This document shows positions 43,902 to 55,649 of a stretch of DNA of 64,000 bases, piece after piece. The notes under the pieces are model-generated. The model searched no databases. It was given only the letters and a program-made list of their open reading frames with translations, and was not told where the DNA came from. The stretch's first letter is position 1. Every line of letters starts with the position of its first letter. Source of the DNA: Ophiura sarsii (lineage: Eukaryota > Echinodermata > Ophiuroidea > Amphilepidida > Ophiuridae); the NCBI GenBank assembly GCA_035610835.1, contig CM069457.1, positions 25,166,658 through 25,230,657 on the forward strand, read 5' to 3'. Position numbers and translations under genes: made by a program.

Positions 43902-45351
43902 TACTGTTTATGATTGATCGCATCAAGCTTCTTCGTTTCTGATATTGAGCAAATCCAATTACTGTAAACGTGGAAATTGTTCGCGCTGCATTAATTTTCG
44001 TGCTTTTCAAGCTCCAAGCAGCTACCGGGGAAAAAAAACATGTGAATATATTTATTTTGTGTGTTAGTCTACGTAATGAGCTTTCAAATCGTGAATCTAA
44101 AAACAAACAAAATGGCTGAAAATCGGCCTATAAGTCTACGCGCTTAGGCCTAAAAAAAGAAAACTTTTTTTTTTGGATTTTTTGGGGGATTTTTTTTTGG
44201 ATTTTTTGTTGTTGATTTTTTACAAAATATTTTAAAAAGGTCTCTGTAAGCTTGGATAAGCAAAAAATAAATTATAGCCTTTTTTCTAAAAAAAAAAAAA
44301 TTGCACAGCACTTAGCTTTGCCGAATGTTTCTGAGACAGACAATCTTCTTTGTTTGGCCTAAGTCGGAAAATTGTATTTTCAGCTTTGTCCAGATTCAAA
44401 ATGCTCAGAAAACAAGCTTTAAATCGATATGCTCAATGTTTTCCCCTTCAAAATTCAAATTGAAGATGCAAAATTCCTTTGTTTTCTATTGACTTGTTTA
44501 ATGTTTATTGGACCATATCTCCTTATGCACACTGAAGACTTAACGCTCATTTTGTGGTAACAGGTCTCACATGTTGTGAATCGACGTATCTAATAGGGCA
44601 GACTTGTTACACATGTGACATATCAAAAATAATTGTCATAAGATATCAATTTGATAATACACGACATTGGCCACCCTGCATATTTTAACGAGTGCTGGTG
44701 ATTGGTCAATTCTTTTTTTAAGCAATGAAAGCCCTTTATCCTGCCTTCTTGCTACCAAACTTGGTTTTAATGTTATAATTATAGAGAAACAAATATTCTG
44801 CAATCATGTTCAAAACTGTTGGGACACTTCCTGCATGTCCTGTGAAAACGGTGGTCCCGCCCCCTAAACTCAATGTTGGTCCATATAAAAGCATCGCCAA
44901 GCAAAAGGCTGTGGTACATATACGCTCCAACATTGGTTTGGGGGAGGGGGCTTAACATAAACTAGTTTAAACTATTATACTTTCAACGGACAGCTTTTTA
45001 CTCACTTTGTCCCAACAGGTTTTGAACAAGATTGTGGGTATGTCAGAACTAGAAAAAAATGGGGTTTTCTTATGTTACCCCTTTAATGCACTCAGCACAC
45101 TCTGTATAATATCACTTGATGTTTATACATATCTGGTATCCTTGCCGTAACAGTTTTCCATGTAGAGCGGATGTATACAATAAAAGTTATGTTGATTTGA
45201 ATCAGAATCGGTGAATATTCTTTGTTTTCTATTGATTTGTAACAACTTTAGTGAGCTGTATTTCCATATGTGTTCTGGCGACTAATGTCAGGTTATGTGA
45301 GAGCTGGTCACATATCTACCATGACTTAATTTACCGCTAACAAGCTTATAA
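43902..45351. other. Downstream flank of ORF copy B
   Basis: Shared with 52879-55200 of unit C. It includes a GGCC-ended AT-rich segment (44148-44360, TTAGGCCTAAAAAAAG..TTTGTTTGGCCTAAG) and a short GC-rich stretch with TATAAAAG at 44884 inside a weak inverted repeat (CTCAATGTTGG..CCAACATTGG). No coding sequence was recognised. Confidence 0.45.
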
Positions 45352-45798
45352 GGCCAAATAAATATTAAAAAAACAGTTTCTCGTCCCCGCCCGCTTCATT
45401 TTTGCAAGCCGCCTCCTTTTTTCTTTTTTCTTTTTTTTTTCTTTAAAAATGTCTTTCTTTTTTTTCTTCTTTTTTTTAAAACCCCAAAAACACTTTTTAA
45501 CCAAAAAAGGTATAGTTTTTTTCAATGTTAAGTCAAATAAATGTATAAACATCTGTATTTTGTCTTTCCTTTTGTTTTCAACAAAGTTGTAGCCAATACA
45601 AGTCTGAAAACGGTGTTAGAAAAGGTGGCTGTCATTTAAGAAACAACAGCAACTGGAAAAAAGGTCGAAAGCGGAAGTATTTTTTGGGGGAAATCAATCC
45701 GCCATTTTGGAGAAAAAAAAGAAAACAAAAAAAAGGGGCCTCCTCCTTCCTTTTTTCAAAAGCCCGGACGAGAAACTGGTTTTTTTTATTATTTGGCC
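45352..45798. mobile_element. Harbinger-like MITE private to unit B
   Basis: Ends GGCCAAATAAATATTAAAAA and TTTTTTTTATTATTTGGCC, flanked by TAA (45349-45351, 45799-45801). Inner ends CAGTTTCTCGTCC / GGACGAGAAACTG pair. Unit C near 55195 has the unfilled site CAAGCTTATAAGGTCCCATT. Confidence 0.82.
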
Positions 45799-46222
45799 TA
45801 AGGCCCCATTGACGAATAATGAACCCATAAATTTACAAGAAAACAATAAAAATAAGAGGTAAATCCGTTTACCAGACAGGTGAAAAGGCCACCCTTATTT
45901 GGTGGCACAATCCCGGTATTTCAGATCCACCGAGTACACCCCCCTTGGATTTCATTCATCAATATTTTATTCTAGAAAGCGTTTTACTCTACACCCCTTG
46001 GGATTCATTCATCAGTCTTTTATTCTTGAAAGCGATTTACTCTGAAAGATTAATTGTTATCCATCCAAAGACCAAATCCATATTTTATTGGAAAAGCGAT
46101 ACTCGTTAATAGTTTTCCATCCACACACGAAGGATAGCTTTTTTTTCTTTGCTTTTTTTCTTGTTGCTTTTTCATGACATTTGTAATCAGCCGGATAACC
46201 AGATTTTTTCACTTTTTCTATA

Positions 46223-47467
46223 CAGGGCGAGTCAAAAAAACTGCAATAGTGGAAAAAATCCATTTTGTTTTCAAAACCATGTTGAATTTTGCATTTTTTA
46301 AACGTGGCAAGAATGACATTTGTTCCTAACTTTGTGTGAAAAATGAAGTCGATCGCATTTTCCGTTTGTCTTTGGTGACCCTCTTTGCCGCACACTCCAA
46401 TTAATGTGTTTGTCTACTAACACAGTGATTTTCAATTGAAATTGCACACATTGCATTTCATATTTGAATATCCCACCAACAAAAATGGAAAGGTTCATTT
46501 TTTCATCCAAATTTAGAACATTATAAGCAATTCATAGCATGGGTGGGTAAATTGATTATGTTAACTCACATGTTACCAAGAAAGGATGCATACAATTCCA
46601 ATTGCGTCACGTATGTACTCAAGTTTCCAAATTTGAACGGGAGACACATTTTGCGATCTTATGCATGTTTTGGGTATCTTGTGGACAAACGTGTGAAATT
46701 GGTGCACAGGTAAAAAGGTACACCAAAGGCAAACGGAAAATGATATTGACTTCATTTGTTCATACAAAGTAGTAACAAGTAAGGTATTCTCATATTAACG
46801 TTTAAACCAGGCCTTCTCAATTAGATTTTGTGAAGCACCACATTTGAGATGTTAGTGATCTAGAAGCGCCACTATCCCTGCGAGCATAGCGCGCGAATAA
46901 CGGGTAGGGTCCATGGGCCTGCGTGTCCCCTGCAAGCTCATGGGTTTACTTCCTTTTAAGAGGCTAAGGAGAGCTATATTTGCATGCAATGTGGTACAAG
47001 AAATAAAGAGATGTTGATGGTAAAATGTACAAAGCATTGTAGCAAATGTAGTGATAATCAAATTAGGCCTACTACTACTAATCATGACTATTATACCCCA
47101 CTGCTGTTAGTGGCTGAAGTGGCTCTTCATGCTTATACAATACAATACAGAAAGCATTAATTGCGCCATTTCCAAAAGGCTCAGAGCGCTAACAAGATGC
47201 TTCTTGCGATCCGGTTGAAGTTGGGATATATTTCTGCTTCTTTTTTTTCTTCTTCTTTTTTTCTTTTTTTTCTTTTTTCCTTTTTTTTTTCTTTAAAAAA
47301 AAAGGTCTTCATGCGTCCTTCCGTGCGCCACTCATACTGATGCAATGCGCCACAAGTGGCGTGCGCGCCACCATTTGAGAAGGCCTGGTTTAAACATTTC
47401 ACACTTCAACTTAGTTTTAAAAATAAGATGGCTTCTTTCTACTGTTGCAGTTTTTTGACTCACCCTG
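46223..47467. mobile_element. Mariner-like element in unit B, with a nested hAT-like MITE
   Basis: Ends CAGGGCGAGTCAAAAAAACT and TGCAGTTTTTTGACTCACCC-TG, flanked by TA (46221-46222, 47468-47469). The same insertion is at 55650-56312 in unit C, where it lacks the nested element. Internally it is imperfectly palindromic (GAAGTCGATCGCATTTTCCG near 46345, GGAAAATGATATTGACTTCA near 46736), giving overlapping minus ORFs without known domains. Confidence 0.8.
46808..47387. mobile_element. hAT-like MITE private to unit B, 8-bp duplication GTTTAAAC
   Basis: Ends CAGGCCTTCTCAA and TTGAGAAGGCCTG with perfect 8-bp direct repeats GTTTAAAC (46800-46807, 47388-47395). Unit C has a single uninterrupted AACGTTTTAAACATTTC at about 56228. 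Contains a T-rich homopyrimidine stretch (47236-47293) and GCGCCACAAGTGGCG, shared with a fragment at 37590. Confidence 0.92.
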
Positions 47468-48566
47468 TAGGTTGTTAGGTGACAACGAAAATCCCCTGTT
47501 CTAGGGGCCCGCCGCCCGACATATCCTATTTTGCATTCAACAACAACAAAAGAAATAGAAAATATTTGCAAATTGTTTGCAATTATTTGTTTTTTGAAAT
47601 TTCTTCTCTTTTTTTGTTGTTGACATTTTTTGAGCAAAAAAAGCCCTGCCCGATCTGAGCAGTCTGTTTGCCGTTGAACAGGGATTTCTTTTCCTTATCT
47701 TAAATGTGTCTTATAAAAAATCCAATTTCTTCCTAAAGTGCAATTAAGACTATAAAGGTCATCTAAACAAATACATTTGTAGGCCAACAAAAAAATGGTC
47801 TCAGAAGAAACCTAAAAAAACTGTGTGAAATGCTACTTCTTTATTTTTTGTAGTAAAATGTAAATGTAAAATGCAGTATTTGATGAGACAGGCTCTGTGA
47901 AATATATTCCAACATTTTGTTGAACTGTATTTAACTTTTATTTGTATGTGGCAATTTTACTCTTGTAATTAAGCAAGCACATTAATCTAATATGGCACTC
48001 ACAAGGTGAAATTAAAACGTGAAGAAGCATCATTTTAAAACAGGGCTGTTTGACTGTCCGCTTTATAATTAAAATTATGGGATAAAAAAGATTATATAGT
48101 GGCCCTTTTATGGTTTGACCTGATTTAGGTAGTGCTAATGAATAAGAGTATAGGCTACAGTGAAAATTTCAAGAAAATTGTTCGAGCCCTTTTTAATTTA
48201 TCGCCATTTTCTACTTGATACATATTTTACATGTAACTCTATGGGAAATGTGGCCGATGAGGGCGCTAACAACAGCCATGAAAAACACACACACAAAATA
48301 AAGGTTATTTTTTAGCCCCCCCCCCCCCCCCCCCCCCCCCACACACACACAAACCAACAACAAAAAACCAGTAGCAAGCATCAAAAGTCAAATACGAAAT
48401 TGTTTTTAGATTTTTTTATCTTTTTTCTCAAATTCATAGTGGAGATACACTTGAATGGTTACTCTTCTCAAAATTTGACTTGGTAAATGTTTCCCAGCTT
48501 ATAACACACTACTTCCCACAACAGCCAGCCAAGAAACCTTACATAACTTTCTCCTAGTCACATTAA

Positions 48567-49459
48567 AGTCATATTATGTGATCTTTTCCCAGTGACGCCG
48601 TCTATTCTTCATCTTTACTTTGAATGCCAAGGTATACTTCAACAGACCTGAGATGACCTTTGTCCTTGGTATGTGACCTTTGAGCTCATTAACATATGAA
48701 GGTTCCCATGTTACATCTTTAACCCATGTGTGGTTCCAATAAGAATTCCATGGTATGACACTATGTTGGATTCACACGACTAAATAAATAATGGAAGAGT
48801 CCACGAAAGGCCTGTTGAATTGGTTGGGAGGACACTCCTCTAAGTGAGATATAATAAAATGCTTCAAAATAAGTGTTGTTGGCCTCGGATGATTATTAAA
48901 TGAAGATTATCAAACAATATCAGTGCAAATTTTCTTCTTTGACCAATTTTTTTTATGATTTTTTAGTCATTTTAGAGACTTCAGATAATTGATTAGAACT
49001 GCTTAGACCTAGGCTAGGCCTGGGCAATCTACAAACATGTGTATCTTTGACGGCGCATATCTTGAAAATTTTGCCTTGACCTTATTAGACCATGATCTTC
49101 ACACAGAATGCAAAGTTGAAGCATTAAATGAGTTTTGCTTTATAAGCGAGAAAATGGTGAATAATCATGGTCCATTTTACACAGTAAGCAATGGGGAATT
49201 TATTAGTGTGTACTCTACAAACCCCATTTATAGTGTTTCCGGCTACAAGCGCAACTGTACTGTATACACAAGCTTTATGAATCGAAACAAATATGTTAGA
49301 ATACCTTAAATTGGAAGCAGATTTTCATTATGATAGTAAAGTTTTGTGATGGTTTTTCACAGAAAATACAGTCAAGATCGATTTAAGAGTCCATGAAGAT
49401 GGACATTATAAGAGAGAGAAAAGTGTGTAAAAAATGTTAAAAAATCACATAATATTGCT
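48567..49459. mobile_element. TTAA MITE (AGTCATATTATGTGATC family) in unit C
   Basis: TTAA at 48563-48566 and 49460-49463. Orthologous to 39718-40599 but without the nested Harbinger-like MITE. Instead it has an insertion of about 0.45 kb starting near 48766 (GTTGGATTCACACGACTAAA) and ending near 49222; a 90-codon ORF spans that insertion and lacks any recognised motif. Confidence 0.72.
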
Positions 49460-49666
49460 TTAACCAAGTGTCCTCAGCTACAATCTATTAATTAAATAAA
49501 GCTTTTCATCTTTGGAAGACATCCAAATGCCCTATTCTGAGAAATTAATATTATTGCTATATATAATCCATCAGTTGAGCCGACATGGCATTAATGCGTG
49601 TCTCACGTGTGGTTAACGATGTTTTCACGTGAAGCACTGCATTGTGCAGTAATTAGGATATCATGA

Positions 49667-49978
49667 GGCTATATTAAAAAAATCAAGTTTGTCTCAAAGT
49701 TCCCGCGCGCGTTAGTTAATTGGTGCGCGTTAGAAGAAAAAAAAATCTGAAAAAAAAATCCGATTTTCATTGTCCAAAATGAAGAAAAAATCCCAACATT
49801 TCACAGATTTTTCAGATTTTCATTGGTCACATCATTGTAAATACAAAAGTTCACTTTTACAAGGATTTCAATATTTTATATTTATAAAAAAATTTAAAAA
49901 AATTTAAAAAAAATCGCATTCCGCATTAGGTTTTGAAAAACTGAAGAGCTTTGAGACTTTGATATTTTTAATATAGCC
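49667..49978. mobile_element. TIR element private to unit C, TGA duplication
   Basis: Ends GGCTATATTAAAAAAATCAA and TTTTTAATATAGCC, with inner pairing GTCTCAAAG / CTTTGAGAC. TGA lies on both sides (49664-49666, 49979-49981). Unit B has the uninterrupted site GGATATTATGATATAAAC near 40793. A GCGCGCGTTAG..GTGCGCGTTAG direct repeat lies inside. Confidence 0.8.
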
Positions 49979-50815
49979 TGATATAAACATTTAATTACTG
50001 GCATAAATAATGCGTGGGATATCCGTGGTTTAAAGACATGGCCATTTTTGCAGTGTGCGTCATCACTCGGAGACAACACATTCCCAGTATTCATCAAGCC
50101 ATTTGTGCCTGCAACCGAATTGTCTCTTCATCTTAATTAACCTTTACAGAAAATAATTTTCCGTTCAAAATAAATCCAAGCTGATTGACAGTGGGTGTGG
50201 TTGTATGTACTACCCATACACTTGAATGATTTCTTCGGAATATTAACCCAGCATGAACCATTGTATCACGCTGAAACAAGACCTCTGACTACAGACTGGA
50301 CTCGCTCTCTCAAAAGAAGATTTCTTGCTTCCCAGCAGTTATTTACGGAGGATAAACTTGTTAGGTGCTTCATACTGACTATTACCAGATGGGACCGACT
50401 GTTTTGCTCAAGTGAGTTGCAAAAAAACAAGTCAAAAATAGTTGTGGATATTTCAGTTTTACAGGGGATACATTTCTGATTGAAGCTATCTTGACTGCAG
50501 GTACATACAATCCAAACTCTTCATCATTGTTAATTTGACGAATACATCAGGACAATTACAGATGATTCATGACTCAACCAACCATCATCCTGATGGTGAC
50601 AGGGTGTTCTGTGTTGTACTACACTAACTAGATTTGTCAACAGTTACAGTTACCACCATTGGTAACTGCGTCAAAGCCCTTCTCAGCACCCTGCGTATTT
50701 ACAGATATTTGGGAGTTTATCTTGCAAATTTGGCAGCAGCTGCAGTTGTTAACCTTTCCCAGTCAAATGTGTTTAATGTATGGGTTTTGAAGGCCAGACA
50801 GCCATTACTCGGGAT

Positions 50816-51112
50816 AGTCAACCACTGGTAGCAGACTATGTTGTAGATCTTAACTCTATTTTGGAGTGCTCAAAAGTGAACAAAAGTAAGAGACCCACAT
50901 TTAACAACAATTATACATTTTGACTTGAGCTTCACTCCGGATAGTCAGCCACTGGTAACAGACTATGTTGTAGATCTTAAGCCTATTTTGGAGTGCTCAA
51001 AAGAGGACAAAAGAAGAGACCAACATTTGACAACAATTATACATTTTGACTTGAGCTTCACTCAAGAAAGTCAGCCACTGGTAAGAACCTATATTGTAGA
51101 TCTTCACCCTAT
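50816..51112 (+). repeat. 126-bp tandem repeat upstream of ORF copy C
   Basis: Same repeat as 41690-42235, with phases at about 50820, 50946 and 51072 only. The last unit ends in TAG at 51117-51119, about 115 bp before the ORF start, as in unit B. Confidence 0.9.
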
Positions 51113-51234
51113 TTATTAGCCCTCAAAAGTGAACGAAAGAGGACGCTTAAAGTTGATGCGTTACTGTCACAAGCCGACACCAATTATTCATTTTGACTTA
51201 AGCTTAGTGATTGACCATCCTGACAGACAATACA

Positions 51235-52629
51235 ATGGCGAAATCTCAATCATCCAGACATAGTCATCACCAAATGGAGGTCAATTCTGTTTCTCTGTTA
51301 GAAGACATGGACCGAGAGTTTGAGGATTCGAAAACCACTCAAATGGCGCAGTTTCTGAAAGATCAGACACACTTGTCGGACCGATTACGACGATGTAGTT
51401 TTGAGACATCTACTTTTAACAGAGGAGGCGCTGATGAACAGCGGTTTGAACCCTTGCAACAGATGACCAGGGTGACTCAACTGCGTCCCTTATCCGCGAT
51501 AGATACGTCACATAGACCCCGTCGGAGATCCTCCTCGTTGACGAATACCGTCGAGGTGAAGTCTCACTTTGATGTGGCAGTGAAGGCACACTTTGCCAAT
51601 GTATCCCGGGGCGCTGGACGTCGACGATCTTCATTGCACAGTTCCTTTAAAGCATCTTGCGGTACTGACTCAAATGATGACAACATGAAGAAAGGTTGCC
51701 GGCCAAAAACCTCACGTGCATATCGCGATGCAGTAGATGATGATGAACTTGATGACATTATTGAAGATCAAATTGATATTGAGAATGTATCGGTGACAAG
51801 CTTGCATGGGAAGAGTTCTGAAGTAGATGAAGACGAGGAAGTGTTCAAAGATGACAATGGAAAAAAAATGCAGCTACATCTGGAAGATTCAGAACTGCCC
51901 GATCCTGGAATGTCTTTGAAATACGAACGCACGAAACTGAGCAAAATACAACAGCCTTCTACAAAACCTGACAAACCCCTCGTGAAACAACAGCAACATA
52001 TCAACCCAACACCTCCGAAACAACCGCAACACATCAACCCAACACCTCCGAAACAACTGCAACACATCAACCCAACACCTCCGAAACAACAGCAACACAT
52101 CAACCCAACACCTCCGAAACAACAGCAACACACCAACCCAACACCTCCGAAACAACCGCAACACATCAACCCAATACCTCCAAACCAACACGCAGGTCAA
52201 AAAGAAACCAGCAGATTACATCATTTGAAAGCGAGTGAACATCTAAGTATGACAAACACTTCCCGCTATACAACCAACTCTCAGTCTCTCCTAAGTCTAG
52301 CCCAAGAATACTCAGCCAATAATGCTTCAATTATAAGTGACAACAACACAATTCCCCTCACTTCCGAATTGTCTGAATCTTCTATGACCATGAATCAAAG
52401 AACCATCGGTCAAAATCCTGGTTATCGTGAGTGTGGCGACGGCACCTACCAAAATGTTCGCATCAGATCAGTTGTGGCAACTAGAAAGGAGGCGCTTTTA
52501 TTTAAAAAGACTATGAGCAGTGACAATATCAAACCCATTTTAAAACTACCACCCTTGACATTGGCAGTAGATGGAGGGCGTGTGTCGACAGTGCGCCGAA
52601 AGTCAACTAGCGCCGCATGTACTTATTAA
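51235..52629 (+). CDS. Unknown intronless ORF family, copy C (464 aa)
   Basis: Starts at ATG 51235 (ACAATGG) and stops at TAA 52627-52629. The longest paralogue: six copies of the 11-residue KQxQHINPTPP repeat (about residues 265-330), against three in B and two in A, which accounts for exactly the 33-residue difference from B. Otherwise it follows the same order: MAKSQSSRHSHHQ start, LLEDMDREFEDSK, Arg/Ser patches, acidic DDDELDDIIEDQ and DEDEEVFKDD, then NVRIRSVVATRKEALLFKK, SSDNIKPILKLPPLTL and VRRKSTSAACTY. No domain, signal or membrane segment was recognised. The stop is formed by the TTAA at the MITE border, as in B. All length changes between copies preserve the frame, which suggests selection on the protein. 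Confidence 0.76.
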   Translation: MAKSQSSRHSHHQMEVNSVSLLEDMDREFEDSKTTQMAQFLKDQTHLSDRLRRCSFETSTFNRGGADEQRFEPLQQMTRVTQLRPLSAIDTSHRPRRRSSSLTNTVEVKSHFDVAVKAHFANVSRGAGRRRSSLHSSFKASCGTDSNDDNMKKGCRPKTSRAYRDAVDDDELDDIIEDQIDIENVSVTSLHGKSSEVDEDEEVFKDDNGKKMQLHLEDSELPDPGMSLKYERTKLSKIQQPSTKPDKPLVKQQQHINPTPPKQPQHINPTPPKQLQHINPTPPKQQQHINPTPPKQQQHTNPTPPKQPQHINPIPPNQHAGQKETSRLHHLKASEHLSMTNTSRYTTNSQSLLSLAQEYSANNASIISDNNTIPLTSELSESSMTMNQRTIGQNPGYRECGDGTYQNVRIRSVVATRKEALLFKKTMSSDNIKPILKLPPLTLAVDGGRVSTVRRKSTSAACTY

Positions 52630-52874
52630 CACTTTCCACGCGGCAGGCGTCTGCAAACAACGTTCCAAAATTGCACAAGATGTTTAAAAAATGTCATTAT
52701 TGGATTTCATTACCAGATTTAGAATCACCATGAGAAATGCATTGAAATAATTACACACATGCCTAGTATTGGTTGATTAGTAATCCTTGAGGTAAACTTT
52801 GAAAATTGCTAAAGGTTTCTGAAAAATCTGTTTCGTATAATTATATGGTAAATCTAATAGCCGCGTGGAAAGTT
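52630..52874. mobile_element. TTAA MITE, CACTTTCCACGCGGC family, at the stop of ORF copy C
   Basis: Same insertion as in unit B: TTAA at 52626-52629 and 52875-52878, 245 bp, nearly identical sequence. Inserted before the B/C duplication and after the split from A. Confidence 0.9.
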
Positions 52875-52878
52875 TTAA

Positions 52879-55649
52879 TACTTTTCATGATTGATCGCAT
52901 CAAGCTTCTTCGTTTCTGATATTGAGCAAATCCAATTACTGTAAACGTGGAATTTTTTCGTGCTGCATTAATTTTCGCGCTTAAGCTCCAAGCAGCTACC
53001 GGGAAAAAAAAACATGTGAATATATTTATTTTGTGTGTTAGTCTACATAATGAGCTTTCAAATCGTGAATCTAAAAACAAACAAAATGGCTGAAAATTGG
53101 CCTATAAGTGTACGCGCTTAGGCCTAAAAAAAGAAAACTTTTTTTTTTGGATTTTTTTTTGGATTTTTTTGTTGTTGATTTTTTACAAAATATTTTTAAA
53201 AAGGTCTCTGTAAGCTTGGATAAGCAAAAAATAAATTATAGCCTTTTTTCTAAAAAAAATAATTGCACAGCACTTAGCTTTGCCGAATGTTTCTGAGACA
53301 GACAATCTTCTTTGTTTGGCCTAAGTCGGAAAATTGTATTTTCAGCTTTGTCCAGATTCAAAATGCTCAGAAAACAAGCTTTAAATCGATATGCTCAATG
53401 TTTTCCCCTTCAAAATTCAAATTGAAGATGCAAAATTCCTTTGTTTTCTATTGATTTGTTTAATGTTTATTGGACCATATCTCCTTATGCACACTGACGA
53501 CTTAACGCTCATTTTGTGGTAACAGGTCTCACATGTTGTGAATCGACGTATCTATAGGGCAGACTTGTTACACATATCAAAAATAATTGTCATAAGATAT
53601 TAATTTAATAATACACGACATTGGCCACCCAGTATATTTTAACGAGTGCTGGTGATTGGTCAATTCTTTTTTTTAAGCAATGAAAGCCCTTTATCCTGCC
53701 TTCTTGCTACCAAACTTGGTTTTAATGTTATAATTATAGAGAAACAAATAACTTGCAATCATGTTCAAAACTGTTGGGACACTTCCTGCATGTCCTGTGA
53801 AAACGGTGGTCCCGCCCCCTAAACTCAATGTTGGTCCATATAAAAGCATCGCCAAGCAAAAGGCTGTGGTACATATACGCTCCAACATTGGTTTGGGGGA
53901 GGGGGCTTAACATAAACTAGTTAAACTATTATACTTTCAACGGACAGCTTTTTACTCACTTTGTCCCAACAGGTTTTGAACAAGATTGTGGGTATGTCAG
54001 AACTAGAAAAAAATGGGGTTTTCTTATGTTACCCCTTTAATGCACTCAGCACACTCTGTATAATATCACTTGATGTTTATACATATCTGGTATCCTTGCC
54101 GTAACAGTTTTCCATGTAGAGCGGATGTATACAATAAAAGTTATGTTGATTTGAATCAGAATCGGTGAATATTCTTTATTTTCTATTGATTTGTATCAAC
54201 TTTAGTGAGCTGTATTTCCTTAAGTGTTCTGGCGACTAATGTTGGGCAAAATGAGTTAAGTTGCATTTTATGATCTACAAGTGAAACCCTTTATTCTCCA
54301 AAAAAATGGAGACAAAAAGGTAATTAATTAATGAGATACCGCACTAATTAGTGTCATATGCCAGGGTTTTAACATAATACCGGCATGAAAACCTCATTTT
54401 GTATTCTGACATACCGGCACATCACGATATTCTGCCATAGACCACCGTGTAACTACATACCGGCATATCACTGGCATATCGCTGTAGGACTGTCTGACAT
54501 ACCGGCACATGACTTTATGAGCGTGTTTCTACAGAGAGTCATTAGCCGGTTGATCACGGGGGGTAGACGTCTAACAGCTCTGTAGCAACAGGTCCTGACG
54601 CCGTTAGCCGGCTAATCTACCACGGGCAAATTATCTTAGAAAATCAAGGATAGCGGTGGTAGGTTAGCCTGCTAATTGCCCGCCAGAGCTCTGTAGAAAC
54701 AGACCGCCGCCCGATTAGCCGTCTAACCGGAAATTGCTCAAATGTTTGTTTATTGCCAAGATGCTTGTTTGTTGTGTTGTTATATAATTAATCCGTGTCA
54801 TTTCGAAATCAGCCGTTCCTCTACGCACACACCCCCACAAAGTGATTAGTCGTCTTTTACGTCGTCTGTAGAAACAGCCCATCACCGCCTTTTTAGCAGG
54901 CTAAGTTACCACCGGCAAAAGGCGGAGGCTCTGTAGAAACACACTCTATGATATAATTACTCCTAATTAATAATTGCAATTTGTTGTTGTAACATGCTCA
55001 TAACAAACATAAGTATTATATATCTATTAGTGTTCTTTGACAATGATAGTGACATTTGATGTAAATGCTCTTTAACAAGTCTTTAAAAATTGGAAAATTT
55101 TCAAACACGATTTTCTCAAAACGCTGTTTTTCGTGATGTGCCGGTATGTCAGAACAGCGACGATATCTACCATGACCTTTTTTACCGCTAACAAGCTTAT
55201 AAGGTCCCATTGAAGAAAAATGAACCCATAAATGTACAAGAAAACAATAAAAATAAGAGGTCATCCATTTACCAGACAGATGAAAGGGCCACCCTTATTT
55301 GGTGGCTCAATCCCGGTAACTTCAGATCCACAGAGTACACCCCCCCCCCCCCCCCCCCCCTCCCTTGGATTTCATTCATCAATATTTTATTCTAGAAAGC
55401 GTTTTACTCTACACCCCTTGGGATTCATTCATCAATCTTTTATTATTGAAAGCGATTTACTCTGAAAGATTAATTGTTATCCATCCAAAGACCAAATCCA
55501 TATTTTATTGGAAAAGCGATACTCTCAAAAGGTTAATAGTTTTCCATCCACACACGAAGGATAGCTTTTTTTTCTTTGCTTTTTTTCTTGTTGCTTTTTC
55601 ATGACATTTGTAATCAGCCGGATAACCAGATTTTTTCACTTTTTCTATA
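52879..55649. other. Downstream flank of ORF copy C
   Basis: Parallels 43902-46222 of unit B except for 54240-55190 (unit C only) and the missing 45352 MITE. A C run lies at 55340-55360. Short ORFs follow low-complexity sequence and are not called. Confidence 0.45.

Larger units (their letters stand above)
38280..47465. repeat. Tandem duplication unit B
   Basis: About 9 kb, closely similar to unit C (47466-56330) with an offset of roughly 8.9-9.15 kb. It contains ORF copy B, the 126-bp repeat array and private insertions at 39866, 45352 and 46808. The start (GGTGACAACAAACATCCCTG..TTTGCATTCAACAAC) recurs at 47465 and 56330. Confidence 0.88.

Noticed and set aside
44865..44945. Promoter with TATAAAAG between GC-rich inverted segments
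   Set aside because: It lies downstream of ORF copy B, has no ORF following it, and the same sequence recurs in unit C only as part of the duplication.
51768..52200. Minus-strand ORFs of 133 and 103 codons (Cys/Gly- and Trp/Arg-rich repeats) opposite ORF copy C
   Set aside because: They mirror the 33-bp repeat of the plus-strand ORF. The plus frame is conserved end to end among three copies, the minus frames are not.
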